Source: Bacteroidota bacterium
GTDB lineage: Bacteria > Bacteroidota > Ignavibacteria > Tepidaquicellales > Tepidaquicellaceae
NCBI GenBank assembly: GCA_018266875.1
Contig: JAFDZR010000003.1
Span: forward strand, 46,175 to 110,174
Reading direction: 5' to 3'
DNA length: 64,000 bases
Positions 34,870 through 45,129 of the stretch are shown here, piece by piece. The translations under genes were made by a program, and so were the position numbers. Within the stretch, counting starts at the first letter, position 1, and every line of letters starts with the position of its first letter. The notes beneath the pieces are model-generated. The model was given only the letters and a program-made list of their open reading frames with translations, made no database searches and was not told the origin of the DNA.

Positions 34870-36903
34870 TTACGGCTTAGTTATTAATTTAGTCTCCATT
34901 GTTTTTACAACGTCAATTGTCCCATGCATAACAACCCAGAATTTAGTTGTGCTAAATGGAATAAATCCAATAGGAATTCCACCTGTAAAGACTCCGTTAA
35001 AATTTCTGTCTGTTGTTGAAAGAGCAGCTCCACCAGTAGCTAATGTATATTTTAATATTCTAACATTTGTACCACCTGATATTGCTACGTTATAAAGATA
35101 TGTTCCATCACTATATAATCCACCATTGTAATCAATTGAGGTATAGTCAATATCTGAAACATATGTAAGTGTTGTTCCTGAGAGAGTATATTTTTTAATT
35201 CTTCCATTTCCACCTGATTCAGCACTGATATAAAATGCAGTCCCATCGTTCACAATTCCTCTTGAAGAATCTGCTGTTGGAATGCTTCCTCCAGAGATTG
35301 TCATATTAGTTTCTGATGTTAAGTCTGCTAAATTAAACCTTGCAACTTTGACTGTAGGACCAGATGTATCAAGTCCATAAACATATACATAACTTCCAAG
35401 AATTGTCACTGAATTATAAATTGAACCACCCCAAGACAGAGTAACAGAGTGAGTTCTATACCAAATTCCATTATCTGTTGTATATCTTGTAACATACCAA
35501 GTTCCAGAAATTCTCTGAATAAGAACCATTATAGTTCCAGATGAATCTGTTGCACACTTAGTCCCTGTTGATGCTGTAGTAATAACTGTATCTGCACCAA
35601 TTATCTGTTGAGAGATAGGAATAGCTGCAACTTGAGCATCAACATACGTCTTATTAGTAAGGTCTGTTCCTGCTACTGGAGCTGCTGCCATATAAGCTGT
35701 TCCTGTGCCTGTTCGTCGAATTACTTTATTATTGACTGTTCCGAATAATGAGAAAGTTAAATCACCATTAACAGCTACCCAACCGTCTGTGACGTTGTAT
35801 CGCTTAAGAGTTCCACTTGCATAGACATCCGTATTTTGATAGCCAAGATTAATGTGGTTAGAGTTATCTGCTGTTGATTGTCGAACAACCATTGCATACG
35901 TTGTTCCAATTGTAAATGTATATGCAATAGTGATGTAATTATTTCCTGTAGGGTAAGCGTTCCACGTTGCTGCGGTTATTGTCGTTGTTGCAAGAGCAGC
36001 TCCTGTTGGATTGTTAGAACCATCTACTGCAAAAAACTCAATGATAACATCACCGGCATTTGTTCCAGTGTTTGCTTGCTTGTTTAGATATATTGCAATT
36101 TGAGAACTAAGCGTTAGGATGAATGTCTGACAAATTTTATTTGCTTTTGTTGTAGCATCTACTTCACCTACAGCCTGAGTTGCGTTTTGAGATTGTTGAG
36201 TTAATCCCCCTCCATATACAGTTGCATCATCTTCTGTGAGATATTTATTTAAAGTTCCAACGGCTCCCGAAGAACCAACTAAGGCACTTTTCTGACTAGA
36301 ACTTGGAAGTTGAGTAAAGTAAATCGAGCTTGAAAGGTAAAATGGATTTACAAATAATTCAGCTCCAGTTGTACCTAATTGAGTGAAAGCGTTTATTTCA
36401 GATGTTGTTGCTTCTTCTGCAATTCCTTTAACAGTTGTTGAGGCATTAGGCGCACCTGCAACTGCCACTCCATTGACGTAAGATACTGTAGCAAATTTAT
36501 TAAGGTCAGATGAGTTTATAGAAGGATCTGCGTTATAACCAAGTTTTACTGCACTGTTAAAGCCAGTTGTTCCGTCAAGTAAATCATTCATATACTTGAT
36601 GTGAGCAAAGTCTGTAATCTTAACTGAAGCTCCTACTCTGTGTTCTCTAACTGCATTTGAAGTTTGAACACCTTGTCGTGAAATACTTTTAATAGCTGTT
36701 AAGGCTGTTCCAGTTAAGGTTGCTACAATGTGTTCTTTTTGACTGTTATCTCCGTCTATTGTAAAAAAATACGTTCCATTAGGTAAAGAAACTCCATCAT
36801 CATCAGTAATAGATTGTAAGTCACACGAACTCGCACCTGCACTTAGTTTAGTAGCAAGTTGAGTTTCAAAGTCTGCAATTATTTTAGCAAGGAAAGTAGA
36901 CAT
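34870..36903 (-). CDS. Tail fibre / receptor-binding protein
   Basis: 677 aa. The N-terminal region has phage fibre features (SLPNGTYFFTIDGDNSQKEH; LNKFATVSYVNG; a second TNKTYVDAQVAA near residue 420). Between about 240 and 400 is a carbohydrate-binding-like beta domain. The C-terminal part consists of propeller-like repeats (SDGTYLYNVAISGGTNVRIL). It probably recognises the host surface. Confidence 0.7.
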   Translation of the reverse strand: MSTFLAKIIADFETQLATKLSAGASSCDLQSITDDDGVSLPNGTYFFTIDGDNSQKEHIVATLTGTALTAIKSISRQGVQTSNAVREHRVGASVKITDFAHIKYMNDLLDGTTGFNSAVKLGYNADPSINSSDLNKFATVSYVNGVAVAGAPNASTTVKGIAEEATTSEINAFTQLGTTGAELFVNPFYLSSSIYFTQLPSSSQKSALVGSSGAVGTLNKYLTEDDATVYGGGLTQQSQNATQAVGEVDATTKANKICQTFILTLSSQIAIYLNKQANTGTNAGDVIIEFFAVDGSNNPTGAALATTTITAATWNAYPTGNNYITIAYTFTIGTTYAMVVRQSTADNSNHINLGYQNTDVYASGTLKRYNVTDGWVAVNGDLTFSLFGTVNNKVIRRTGTGTAYMAAAPVAGTDLTNKTYVDAQVAAIPISQQIIGADTVITTASTGTKCATDSSGTIMVLIQRISGTWYVTRYTTDNGIWYRTHSVTLSWGGSIYNSVTILGSYVYVYGLDTSGPTVKVARFNLADLTSETNMTISGGSIPTADSSRGIVNDGTAFYISAESGGNGRIKKYTLSGTTLTYVSDIDYTSIDYNGGLYSDGTYLYNVAISGGTNVRILKYTLATGGAALSTTDRNFNGVFTGGIPIGFIPFSTTKFWVVMHGTIDVVKTMETKLITKP

Positions 36904-36906
36904 ATA

Positions 36907-38793
36907 TTATTGATTAGTAGATAGTCCATCAATTGAAACATTTTGTTTTGATCGATAAGCTTTAGGGATTCTGTTTTCAAATAGTAAAATGTCCCAATCA
37001 GTTAAAGAGTTAAGGTCAAAATATCCAATTCCTTTAGCGATAAATTTTATAACTCTGTTTCTAAATTTTGGTGTTTTAATTTTCATTTCCATATAAAATT
37101 TGTAAGCACTGGCTAAATCATCTCCGCCGATTTGTGATTCTCCGATAAAATTAGAACCAATTGATTGTGGATTTGTGTAATCAACATAATCTCCACTTCC
37201 TCTAATTGTTCCTACAAGTTCAAAACCAGCGTTGTCATAGTTTAAATACACTTCTACATACTGATCTGCTCCGATTGCTCCTGAAAACTTTAATCTTCTA
37301 ATCTTTTTTAATCTGTCAGTATGTAGAATTTCTTCTTTTGAAGTCCAGTAGTTTTCAATTGCTAATCCAAGATCATCGTATCCATTAAAAATCTGATGAA
37401 TGGTTTTTGTTAATGAATCTCCAATATAGAGATTACCATTATCTTGAATACTCATCCGTCCTGTGTAATTTATAATATCCACAGTTCCGACAAGCATATT
37501 ACACATTAATATTGTATCATTGTTTTCTGCATTTTGCGACTTGCAAAATACCATTGTCCATTGATCATAGTTGCTCATTGAAGCATCATCAAAAATATAG
37601 TTACCAAATTTGAAGTGAGGGAATAAAACTACTGGTTCAATCACATCTCCGATAGGGTTTTTGGTAAGGATTGTCATTTCAGGCTTAGTAGGGTTGGCGG
37701 TATTTATAAACATAATACCTTTGTTGGTTGAAACGGCACATCTCCAGTAAGGAATACCAATATCTCGGCGATATACTTCATTAGTAGCGTTGGTATCGTC
37801 TGCATCAAGCGATAATCTGTAAGCACTTTGTTTTTTTAATGAATAGTAAGCTCCGTCTTGTCCGATTAATACGTTGAGAATTGCATCACCTCCAGCGTCT
37901 TGAGGGAATTGGAAGCCTTCTCCAGCTAAACGTGTGGCTGAGAAAGTAAAGTCAGTTATTCCTTTATTGTTTGTGTTTTCAATTTGATATGTTGCGGTAA
38001 CTGCTCCAGTTGTAACAGAAGAGAAAGTTACGGAATAGTTCATAGTAGCATAGTCAATAGTGCCTGTTCCTCCAAAATTACTTGTCAAATGTCCCAAATA
38101 ATCATCCGTAAATGTTTCTGTTCCTGCGCTAACTGTGGCAGTAATAGAAACTCCAAAACAAGTTGTTTGAGGTGTAATTGCTGCCAACATTCCAGAGTAA
38201 ACTGTTGAGCCTGAACTACCAACAGCTTCGCCAGTAATAGTGTTATATACAGTTGAATTTTGCCTATCTATCCAAGAACCATACAATCCTGTTGGGTCTT
38301 TTTTGTTAGTATCATTCCTGTCCCAAAGTATTGTGCGACCTCTATCTATTAAAATCTTACCATGAAAGTTTTTCCCAGAATTATACATTTGTTTTGGAGT
38401 TGTAGGATGAGAATTTACAATTTTCCAAAATCCTGCCAATCCGTTTACAAACGTAAAAGCTCCTGCAAGTGAGGAGTAGTTATCAAAAGAATATTCGTCA
38501 TTTTCACCTAAGCCTGTAATTATATCTATCCACGTTGTTCCGTTCCAATACTGTATAGCTGTTCCTGCTTTCCTATATAAAACAATATCACCATTCACTT
38601 TGTATCCTTTCCAAAGTCCGGTGATTTTTCCTACTGTTCCCTCTGCTCCAATTAATTTTCTTCCTCCAACTAATATAATCTTTCCGTCTTTCGTTATGAA
38701 GTTAGACGAATCCATTGCCGAATCTTTCGGAATATTCTCAGGGTCTATTAAGTTATGCACACCCTTCGTAAAGGCGTTGACTGCATTATCCAT
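36907..38793 (-). CDS. Tail hub / DNA-stabilisation-like protein
   Basis: 628 aa, beta-rich. The N-terminal FTKGVHNLIDPENIPKDSAM is typical of short-tailed phage proteins that close the portal channel (P22 gp10-like or tail tubular B-like). It is directly downstream of the connector-like gene and upstream of the fibre gene. The exact family is inferred from order and composition. Confidence 0.55.
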   Translation of the reverse strand: MDNAVNAFTKGVHNLIDPENIPKDSAMDSSNFITKDGKIILVGGRKLIGAEGTVGKITGLWKGYKVNGDIVLYRKAGTAIQYWNGTTWIDIITGLGENDEYSFDNYSSLAGAFTFVNGLAGFWKIVNSHPTTPKQMYNSGKNFHGKILIDRGRTILWDRNDTNKKDPTGLYGSWIDRQNSTVYNTITGEAVGSSGSTVYSGMLAAITPQTTCFGVSITATVSAGTETFTDDYLGHLTSNFGGTGTIDYATMNYSVTFSSVTTGAVTATYQIENTNNKGITDFTFSATRLAGEGFQFPQDAGGDAILNVLIGQDGAYYSLKKQSAYRLSLDADDTNATNEVYRRDIGIPYWRCAVSTNKGIMFINTANPTKPEMTILTKNPIGDVIEPVVLFPHFKFGNYIFDDASMSNYDQWTMVFCKSQNAENNDTILMCNMLVGTVDIINYTGRMSIQDNGNLYIGDSLTKTIHQIFNGYDDLGLAIENYWTSKEEILHTDRLKKIRRLKFSGAIGADQYVEVYLNYDNAGFELVGTIRGSGDYVDYTNPQSIGSNFIGESQIGGDDLASAYKFYMEMKIKTPKFRNRVIKFIAKGIGYFDLNSLTDWDILLFENRIPKAYRSKQNVSIDGLSTNQ

Positions 38794-38794
38794 T

Positions 38795-39421
38795 CTAATA
38801 GTTTAGTTGATGGCTATTCCATAAAGCCATATCAGCTTTATAGCTTTCAAACATTCTTTGATTTTGTTCTGCGTAACTTCGTGCTTTGTCGAAAATTTGG
38901 ATGATCATATCATCTACTGCCATACCATGATAAATCATACTGTGGAAACGTGCAGGGAATACTGGGCTTGTATTGGTAGTAAGAGCTGTAGGGACTTTGA
39001 TGTAATCGGCACTGATAGAAAGACCAGTTGCTGGTGTGACTGTGAAATATAGACGTGAATTTGCCACGTCAACATAGCAATAATTATTTCTATTGGCGTA
39101 TTGTCTGCGGTCTGACCAGTTAATGAGATAGTACTTTTGACCATTAACTAAAATAACCTTTGGAGATTTGTTGTCTTCAACAGATTCGTTGTTTTCAGTA
39201 TAAGAATTGTTTTCTGTGAAATGATCAAAGTCAGAAGGCAATGCTATATAGTTTGCTCCTGTAGTTGTAGTTAACCATTCAGTTTTTAGAAATTCCCAAT
39301 CTCTATCACTGCAAATCTTGTAATAGATTTTATTTGCCAATGCTAATTCTTCTACTGAAGAAAGCTCAGTAGTGTCGTCAACGTATAATTCAAATGATGA
39401 AATAATTTCTGATGTTAACAT
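38795..39421 (-). CDS. Head-to-tail connector-like protein
   Basis: 208 aa. A helical N-terminus with ICSDRDWEFLKTEW, a central beta region and a C-terminal helix (YAEQNQRMFESYKADMALW). The DRDWEFL-type motif and the position between capsid and tail hub match tail tubular A or gp4-like connector proteins of podoviruses. Confidence 0.65.
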   Translation of the reverse strand: MLTSEIISSFELYVDDTTELSSVEELALANKIYYKICSDRDWEFLKTEWLTTTTGANYIALPSDFDHFTENNSYTENNESVEDNKSPKVILVNGQKYYLINWSDRRQYANRNNYCYVDVANSRLYFTVTPATGLSISADYIKVPTALTTNTSPVFPARFHSMIYHGMAVDDMIIQIFDKARSYAEQNQRMFESYKADMALWNSHQLNY

Positions 39422-39467
39422 ATTTAGTGCTTATTCCTGCTAACCATAAAGATTAGCAGAGTAAAAA

Positions 39468-40085
39468 CTAAAGTAAGGTATGAACACGATATGTTACAAA
39501 GCATCGGATTGTTCCGGCTGCTGTACCTGGATTGGTAAATGCAGAAGCTGCAACAAGGTTTAAACCTTTGTTAGAAGTTATAGCATTTCCAGCAGTAGCT
39601 AATGGAACAAACTGAACAACTTTGTCAGCAGAGGCACCAACAGAATTGGCAGCTGAAACTAACCCAGTTAAAGCAGAGCCTCCATTAGAGTTAACTGTGA
39701 TATTTCCTCCACCACCATAAGCAGCAGTGTCATATTTGTAGTTCAAAACAACTGAGACAAGCTCAATTGCTTTGCCAGCTCCTGGATCAGCAACTAACGG
39801 AACACCTGAAGCATGTCCAAAAGCTCCTGCACTTGTTGCAACAATGTCGGCTGCTGAAATATCAACAGCTACAGTGATGTTTTCATTGACTGGTGTCCAA
39901 ACAGGAACTGCGACTGAACCAGAGTTATAATACATTTTTCCTGTAGTAGAATCAGTCAAACTACACCCAACTGCAAATTTTTCAGCAGTATCATCTAAAT
40001 TACCCGATGATTGACAATCCGTAATCAAACCATCTTCATTGGCATCTTGAATTAAGATACCGTCTAAAGCTAAATCTGTTCTCAT
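39468..40085 (-). CDS. Putative capsid decoration protein
   Basis: 205 aa, Gly/Ala/Val-rich beta protein (LVADPGAGKAIELVSVVLNY; YRVHTLL end), located directly after the capsid gene. A similar beta protein is at 45130-45684. Assigned as virion structural from order and composition. Confidence 0.5.
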   Translation of the reverse strand: MRTDLALDGILIQDANEDGLITDCQSSGNLDDTAEKFAVGCSLTDSTTGKMYYNSGSVAVPVWTPVNENITVAVDISAADIVATSAGAFGHASGVPLVADPGAGKAIELVSVVLNYKYDTAAYGGGGNITVNSNGGSALTGLVSAANSVGASADKVVQFVPLATAGNAITSNKGLNLVAASAFTNPGTAAGTIRCFVTYRVHTLL

Positions 40086-40137
40086 AATAGTATTTTAAAC
40101 TTCCCACTGCCTCAAAAAGAAGCAGTGGGATGTGAAT

Positions 40138-41334
40138 TTATCGAGCAATAAGTACGTCCAAGAATTTCTTAGCACCATCTGCAAAGGTTTTGATACCTCC
40201 AAGATAAGATGAAAAGACGTTTGTTCCTCGACGATCAGCAGTTGGACGCATATCAACTTCTTTAATATCCTGCAAGACTGCATCAATTGCACCCATCTTA
40301 CCAAAGTAAGCGTGGATACAGTTAAGAGTCCAAGTAGCAGCTGTAACATTAGTTGCCAGAGTCAAAGCTCCTGAACCAGTACCAATAATGGTCATAGTAT
40401 CAGCAACGTTATCATTAGTGGCAGCCAAACGATATTGGTCAGCTAATAGGTTTTGGTTAGCAGCTGAAACAGCAACGTGGTTAGCATCAGTTGTTCCTGG
40501 GTTGTTGATAGCATCAGTCAAGTTGGCACGAAATGCGTCAGCAGAACCACCAATTAAGACATTACCAGGTGTTGCACCTAAAGTAGTTTTAGCTGTCCAT
40601 ACAATTCCGTTTATAGTAACAGTTTGTCCATCAGTCGGAGTTGTTGCTGCTGTAAATAAAGCCTGACCTGTTAGGTTTTCTGAAACATACATTTCAGCCC
40701 CTCTTACTGGACCAGCATAGCCGTTCTTAAAGGTTGAAGCAGCAATGTCAATGTTTTTGCTTAACAAATACTGTTCAATATCAGATGCACCGTATGAGTC
40801 AATAACCAAAGCAAGGTTAGTTAGTGTTTGGTTATTACGTCGTAGTTTAGCAGGAGCGCGAGTAATAAACTGTGGAACGGTTGTTGAATTAAGAGTGATT
40901 GGAGTACCGCTTGAAGCAAGAGTAGTCAAGTCACCATTGTCAAAGTCATACAAAGCACTTAATACTTCGTAGAAAACACGAGCATCAAAGTCAGCTGCAA
41001 CTTTAATAGCGATTTGTCCACCAATAACTTCACCTGGATTTAAAGGACCAGCTTGTTTTACTTCACCATCAGAAATATAGAAGACTGCTTCTTTTTCAAG
41101 ATTGATAGTCAATAGTTCTGATGTATCTGTTACTGAATCAATAGTTGAAGCATTACCTCGAACTACTGTACGAACACGAACGCCTGAAATATCATAGGCT
41201 ACACGTTCTACACTTTCACCGTAAGTTAATACCGATTCAAAGCGTAAGTTAGCAATTTTGCGAGCGACCAAGACTTTCTGAAAAACTTCTTGATACGCAT
41301 TGTCAAAATGTTCTTTATAAATAGAAAGGGACAT
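40138..41334 (-). CDS. Major capsid protein with an inserted Ig-like surface domain
   Basis: 398 aa from ATG at 41334; the longer frame begins with TTG. The N-terminal and C-terminal parts (VLVARKIANLRFESVLTYG; GAIDAVLQDIKEVDMRPTADRRGTN) look like an HK97-type capsid core. Residues about 225-335 form an insert with DGQTVTINGIVWTAKTTLG and GNVLIGGSADAFRANL. This repeat-like domain is seen on phage capsids and is thought to bind surfaces. Scaffold gene is directly upstream. Confidence 0.78.
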   Translation of the reverse strand: MSLSIYKEHFDNAYQEVFQKVLVARKIANLRFESVLTYGESVERVAYDISGVRVRTVVRGNASTIDSVTDTSELLTINLEKEAVFYISDGEVKQAGPLNPGEVIGGQIAIKVAADFDARVFYEVLSALYDFDNGDLTTLASSGTPITLNSTTVPQFITRAPAKLRRNNQTLTNLALVIDSYGASDIEQYLLSKNIDIAASTFKNGYAGPVRGAEMYVSENLTGQALFTAATTPTDGQTVTINGIVWTAKTTLGATPGNVLIGGSADAFRANLTDAINNPGTTDANHVAVSAANQNLLADQYRLAATNDNVADTMTIIGTGSGALTLATNVTAATWTLNCIHAYFGKMGAIDAVLQDIKEVDMRPTADRRGTNVFSSYLGGIKTFADGAKKFLDVLIAR

Positions 41335-41373
41335 ATTGGGAGAGGAATACGTCAATTAGTCCCTTGGGGCAAG

Positions 41374-42138
41374 TTATAATGCTGATTGAAGTCTATCTGT
41401 TAATCCTTCGTTGTACTTCTTCTTGAGTACAGGATTAGCCATTATCTCACTGTAGTATTTTGGTTCTTTCTTAGCTCGGTCATAATCTACTTCAGTGTTA
41501 TCACTTCTTCCAGCTTGAGGACTATTGTGGTCAATAGTTCTCTTACCTGTGACTAAATGTCCGTATGATTCCTCGATTATTTGTACGAATGTTTTATTCG
41601 CGTTAATCGGATCAAGAGAGAGAGATTTTATAACGTCCTTATTAACAACTCCTTCATACTCCGGCATACTCTCCATTGCTTTGGAAAAATGCTCGGTGAA
41701 AGCTTTGTCAATTTTCTCAGCACGTTCTTTCTCTTGAATAGGTTTTAACTTTGAGGAAAGTTCTTCATCTAATTTTGCTTTGCTATTCGATTGAATAACA
41801 CTAGCAAGATCAGTTACAAAATTTTCATCTAAGTTATATTTGTCAGCGATTGATTTTAGGTCGGCAGAAACTTCTGATTTAGTCGCACCATCTTTAATGG
41901 CTTGTCGTAATTCCTTGAGTTCCTTTTTGACTTCTAAAAATGTAGCTTCGGGGACTACTCTAGGCCCAGCCTTCTTAGGTTCAGCCTCTTTCGTTTCCAA
42001 TGCTTCGCTAACAGTGACATCTTTCTTAGCTTCAGGCGTAGCCTTAGGCTCAGGAGCTGCTTCAGTCTTTGCAGGTTCGGTTGTTTTAGCCTCCTCCTCA
42101 GGAGCGATCTGTGACTTTTCGTCCATAGATGTAACCAT
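41374..42138 (-). CDS. Capsid scaffold protein
   Basis: 254 aa, acidic. Low-complexity N-terminus (AAPEPKATPEAKKDVTVSEA), central coiled coil (TFLEVKKELKELRQAIKDG) and helical C-terminus. This composition, directly upstream of the major capsid gene, is that of phage scaffolds. Confidence 0.72.
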   Translation of the reverse strand: MVTSMDEKSQIAPEEEAKTTEPAKTEAAPEPKATPEAKKDVTVSEALETKEAEPKKAGPRVVPEATFLEVKKELKELRQAIKDGATKSEVSADLKSIADKYNLDENFVTDLASVIQSNSKAKLDEELSSKLKPIQEKERAEKIDKAFTEHFSKAMESMPEYEGVVNKDVIKSLSLDPINANKTFVQIIEESYGHLVTGKRTIDHNSPQAGRSDNTEVDYDRAKKEPKYYSEIMANPVLKKKYNEGLTDRLQSAL

Positions 42139-42236
42139 TTTAATGTCTTAGCGGACAGATTGTTTTAACCCTTAATCAAAGGTGACAAGACTAATGTCTC
42201 GCATTGGACTCATCGTAATGAATCCAATATGTGAAA

Positions 42237-42542
42237 TTACTCTTTGTTTTCTTCTAACAATTTTTCAAGTTCTGTTACTGCTATTGTAGCATCTTTTTCT
42301 GCTCTGTTCAAAGTTCTCAACACTTCAAGTAAGGAATAGATGTTAGCACATACTGCTCTCATCTGTGCTTCAGGCATTGTAAGAAAAGAATTGACAAGTG
42401 TATCAACATTGAAAGCAATTTTATTTTTTATTTCTTCAATCAGTAATTTCCCTCCCTCTGACTCTGCAACTGCTTCAATGGATTTGATACGTTTAACTTC
42501 CTCTTTCTTGTCTTTTATTTCCTCTGTTTCCTTACTTTCCAT
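42237..42542 (-). CDS. Small helical late-operon protein
   Basis: 101 aa, almost entirely helical (KETEEIKDKKEEVKRIKSIE; TELEKLLEENKE). It is 2 bp downstream of the next gene in the portal-scaffold interval. Not recognised. Confidence 0.5.
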   Translation of the reverse strand: MESKETEEIKDKKEEVKRIKSIEAVAESEGGKLLIEEIKNKIAFNVDTLVNSFLTMPEAQMRAVCANIYSLLEVLRTLNRAEKDATIAVTELEKLLEENKE

Positions 42543-42544
42543 AT

Positions 42545-42766
42545 TTATTCTTTGACTTCTTCAACTGGAGTAACACTGATTGTGCTTCCATCCTCAGAAT
42601 ATACTTTAATATACTTTTTACCGTCAGCACCAACGATTTCTTTTTCGTAAGCACCTTTTGGCAAAGCAACTGATGTGTTTTCAGAAATATTTTCAGCTAG
42701 TAAAGCTTCATCTTCCGGTGTTGCTGGGCATACTTCTAGAGTTTCCTCTTTAATTTTCTTTGGCAT
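42545..42766 (-). CDS. Small late-operon protein
   Basis: 73 aa with a short beta hairpin (EKEIVGADGKKYIKVYSEDG) and acidic ends. Conserved spacing in the operon supports it as a gene; function unknown. Confidence 0.5.
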   Translation of the reverse strand: MPKKIKEETLEVCPATPEDEALLAENISENTSVALPKGAYEKEIVGADGKKYIKVYSEDGSTISVTPVEEVKE

Positions 42767-42781
42767 ATAGTTATTAATTAA

Positions 42782-43150
42782 TTAGGCTTTTAAGCCTGTT
42801 TGTTCTTCAATGTCTTTTGACATTTGAATTAACTCTGTTTGGGTTTTCTGACATTCTGCTAGTTTCTCTCGTAACATTTTTGCTTTCAGTTTAGCTTGGT
42901 AAAACATCATAATTGCATTCATCTTTTCCTCTGGCAAAACCATAATGTCAGGATTATGATCTTCAATGTTTTTCATTGTTGCTTCCTCAATCTTAGCTTG
43001 GCTCTCTAATTCAGTAACAGCTTTATTAAAATAAGCGAGTTCATTTGAAAGTGTGTTAAGACTAATTTCAATTGTTGAATTTAACTTAACAACTTCGCGA
43101 GGATCTTCTCCTTGTCCCTCTTTGATTTTATACACAGGTTGTTCACTCAT
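42782..43150 (-). CDS. Coiled-coil late-operon protein downstream of the portal
   Basis: 122 aa, coiled coil over most of its length (AYFNKAVTELESQAKIEEAT; MLREKLAECQKTQTELIQM). It starts 3 bp after the portal stop. May be a head chaperone; unproven. Confidence 0.5.
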   Translation of the reverse strand: MSEQPVYKIKEGQGEDPREVVKLNSTIEISLNTLSNELAYFNKAVTELESQAKIEEATMKNIEDHNPDIMVLPEEKMNAIMMFYQAKLKAKMLREKLAECQKTQTELIQMSKDIEEQTGLKA

Positions 43151-43153
43151 AAT

Positions 43154-45127
43154 TTATTGGCTAAAATTATTAATATTTTCTTGAATGGCTGGCTCTGGAA
43201 TAGGCTGTTCTCCCGGTATCTGTGGACTACTTTGTGGATTGTTTGGGTCTTCAGGATTTGGTTGTATTGTATTCATCTGATCAATAATTTCATTGTTCAA
43301 TGCTCTCGCTTCATTTTTCATTATAACAGGTTCTAACAAATTAATATAGTCTGAAAACTTCAAAAACATTTCCATTGAAATATCTTCTTCGTGGTCTTTT
43401 AGATAATCCACCATTTTCTGCTTGTAGGCATTGTTGGCATTCTGATTAACCTTAATATCTTTACCGTCAAGAATGGATTCAATGTCCCTGTCGCATTCGC
43501 TCATCAATTCAGAGTTACCATAGAATGAAGTATCAAGTAATTGTTTAATTTCATCTTCAGTATAGCCAGCAATAGAAGCCTTCATTTCAAAAGCTTTCTT
43601 CTGATTAATTATTTGATTTTGAGCTTCACCTTGCAAGAAAGTAATCTTTGCAACCTTGTCTCTGTTAGAGGCTAAAGTCTGAGCGTTAGATGCTTCAACT
43701 AATACTCCAAAATCATCTCCCTTGTGAAAAATATCAGTACGCTTTATCATTTCTTGCTCTACTCCGTCAGGACCAATCATATCAATCGCGACTTTCTTAG
43801 TTAGATGCTCTCTTACTCCCATTTCATACAGACGAGCAAATCTCTTATAGCCGAATGAGTAGGATTTATTAAGCAATCCAAATCTATCTGCGACTGCCGC
43901 ACTGTTGCCCTCATAAATTCCTACCTTACCGTCTTCATCTGAAACTCCGGCTGCAATGTCAGTTACTCCAGACGCTTTTTGTTGAATACCCTCTAGTAAG
44001 TCAAAGACTTTAATCGGTGTATCTATAGCCGGTGTCTTAATAATCTGAATAGCTTGATCAGCTGGTACGTTGTTCTTGGTTTTAATAATTCCATCTCGGC
44101 GATACTTCAATTCGTTTAAGTTTTCTAACGCATTAACATTCACAATCTTCTGAGGCTTGTTTTGAGCTTCTGCATTATCAAGCATTTGATTAATAGCCAC
44201 ATTCTGTGTCATGAAAATTTCTCGTGCATAATCACAATAGCTCGGTGTCCAAAACTCTGTTAAGTCAGGGAAAGCAGCCCAAGTCCAATAAGGGAATGCT
44301 CCTTGTGGAAAGTATTTATTTGGAGGAAACATTTCAGCTAGAGGAACACACTTGATACAATGACCAGAGTTATCCATTAAAAGATAATAGCGTAAACCAT
44401 CATCTTGGTATGTAGTAAACCATCGCCAAAACTTAAACTTAGTCGGGTCACTGGAAGTCTTTTTACCAATTGTTCCTTGATCCTGCGAACGTCCTTGTTT
44501 ATTGGTTTCCTCTTGAGTGGAATCATCAGCATTACCAGCTCCTTCTAAAAGTATTTCAACATTTGCTTTAATAAGCCCATTGTTCTTAACTCCATCCTTC
44601 AACTGTTTTTTGTCTAATATTACAGAATAATCACCCATGTTTCGGGCTTGTTCAATATCAATTCCGCCACAAGATTTATCAATTAAAAACGAATAAACAT
44701 CTATCGGCTCTAAGTGTGGCTGATAGATGTTATCGATTGAATCTGCATAGTATGAATAAATTGCTCGTCCATAAATGATTGCCTGTTTTTTTCCTACAAT
44801 ATCCTTTATATCCCAGTTATCATTGTCAGAATCAATCTGTCTAAGAGCATTAAGACGTGCAACACGTTTAAGCTGAGAATTTTTTCTTTTGAGATATTTA
44901 AATAACAAAGGGTTATCAATCTTAGAAAGTGTTGTATGAACAAACTCTTGCATTCTGCCAAGATCAACATTAGCTCGCGATTCACTAGACTTAACCTTTC
45001 GTCCATAGTACATGTCCTCATTAGTTTTCCAATTACCGATTTTGCCTTGCTTAAAAATGCGATTCTCTTGAATCTCATTAATTGATTGAGCCGCAATCTT
45101 GTCAACTGTGACTTTATTGTAAGCCAT
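43154..45127 (-). CDS. Phage portal protein
   Basis: 657 aa, the large size of podovirus-type portals. It has SRANVDLGRMQEFVHTTLSK, DIVGKKQAIIYGRAIYSYYA and SGVTDIAAGVSDEDG, followed by long helices and a Pro/Asn-rich tail. Location between the terminase and capsid genes agrees. It forms the DNA entry ring. Confidence 0.78.
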   Translation of the reverse strand: MAYNKVTVDKIAAQSINEIQENRIFKQGKIGNWKTNEDMYYGRKVKSSESRANVDLGRMQEFVHTTLSKIDNPLLFKYLKRKNSQLKRVARLNALRQIDSDNDNWDIKDIVGKKQAIIYGRAIYSYYADSIDNIYQPHLEPIDVYSFLIDKSCGGIDIEQARNMGDYSVILDKKQLKDGVKNNGLIKANVEILLEGAGNADDSTQEETNKQGRSQDQGTIGKKTSSDPTKFKFWRWFTTYQDDGLRYYLLMDNSGHCIKCVPLAEMFPPNKYFPQGAFPYWTWAAFPDLTEFWTPSYCDYAREIFMTQNVAINQMLDNAEAQNKPQKIVNVNALENLNELKYRRDGIIKTKNNVPADQAIQIIKTPAIDTPIKVFDLLEGIQQKASGVTDIAAGVSDEDGKVGIYEGNSAAVADRFGLLNKSYSFGYKRFARLYEMGVREHLTKKVAIDMIGPDGVEQEMIKRTDIFHKGDDFGVLVEASNAQTLASNRDKVAKITFLQGEAQNQIINQKKAFEMKASIAGYTEDEIKQLLDTSFYGNSELMSECDRDIESILDGKDIKVNQNANNAYKQKMVDYLKDHEEDISMEMFLKFSDYINLLEPVIMKNEARALNNEIIDQMNTIQPNPEDPNNPQSSPQIPGEQPIPEPAIQENINNFSQ

Positions 45128-45129
45128 AT

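Noticed and set aside
34870..36903. Diversity-generating retroelement target in the tail fibre
   Set aside because: No reverse transcriptase and no template/variable repeat pair was seen in the window.
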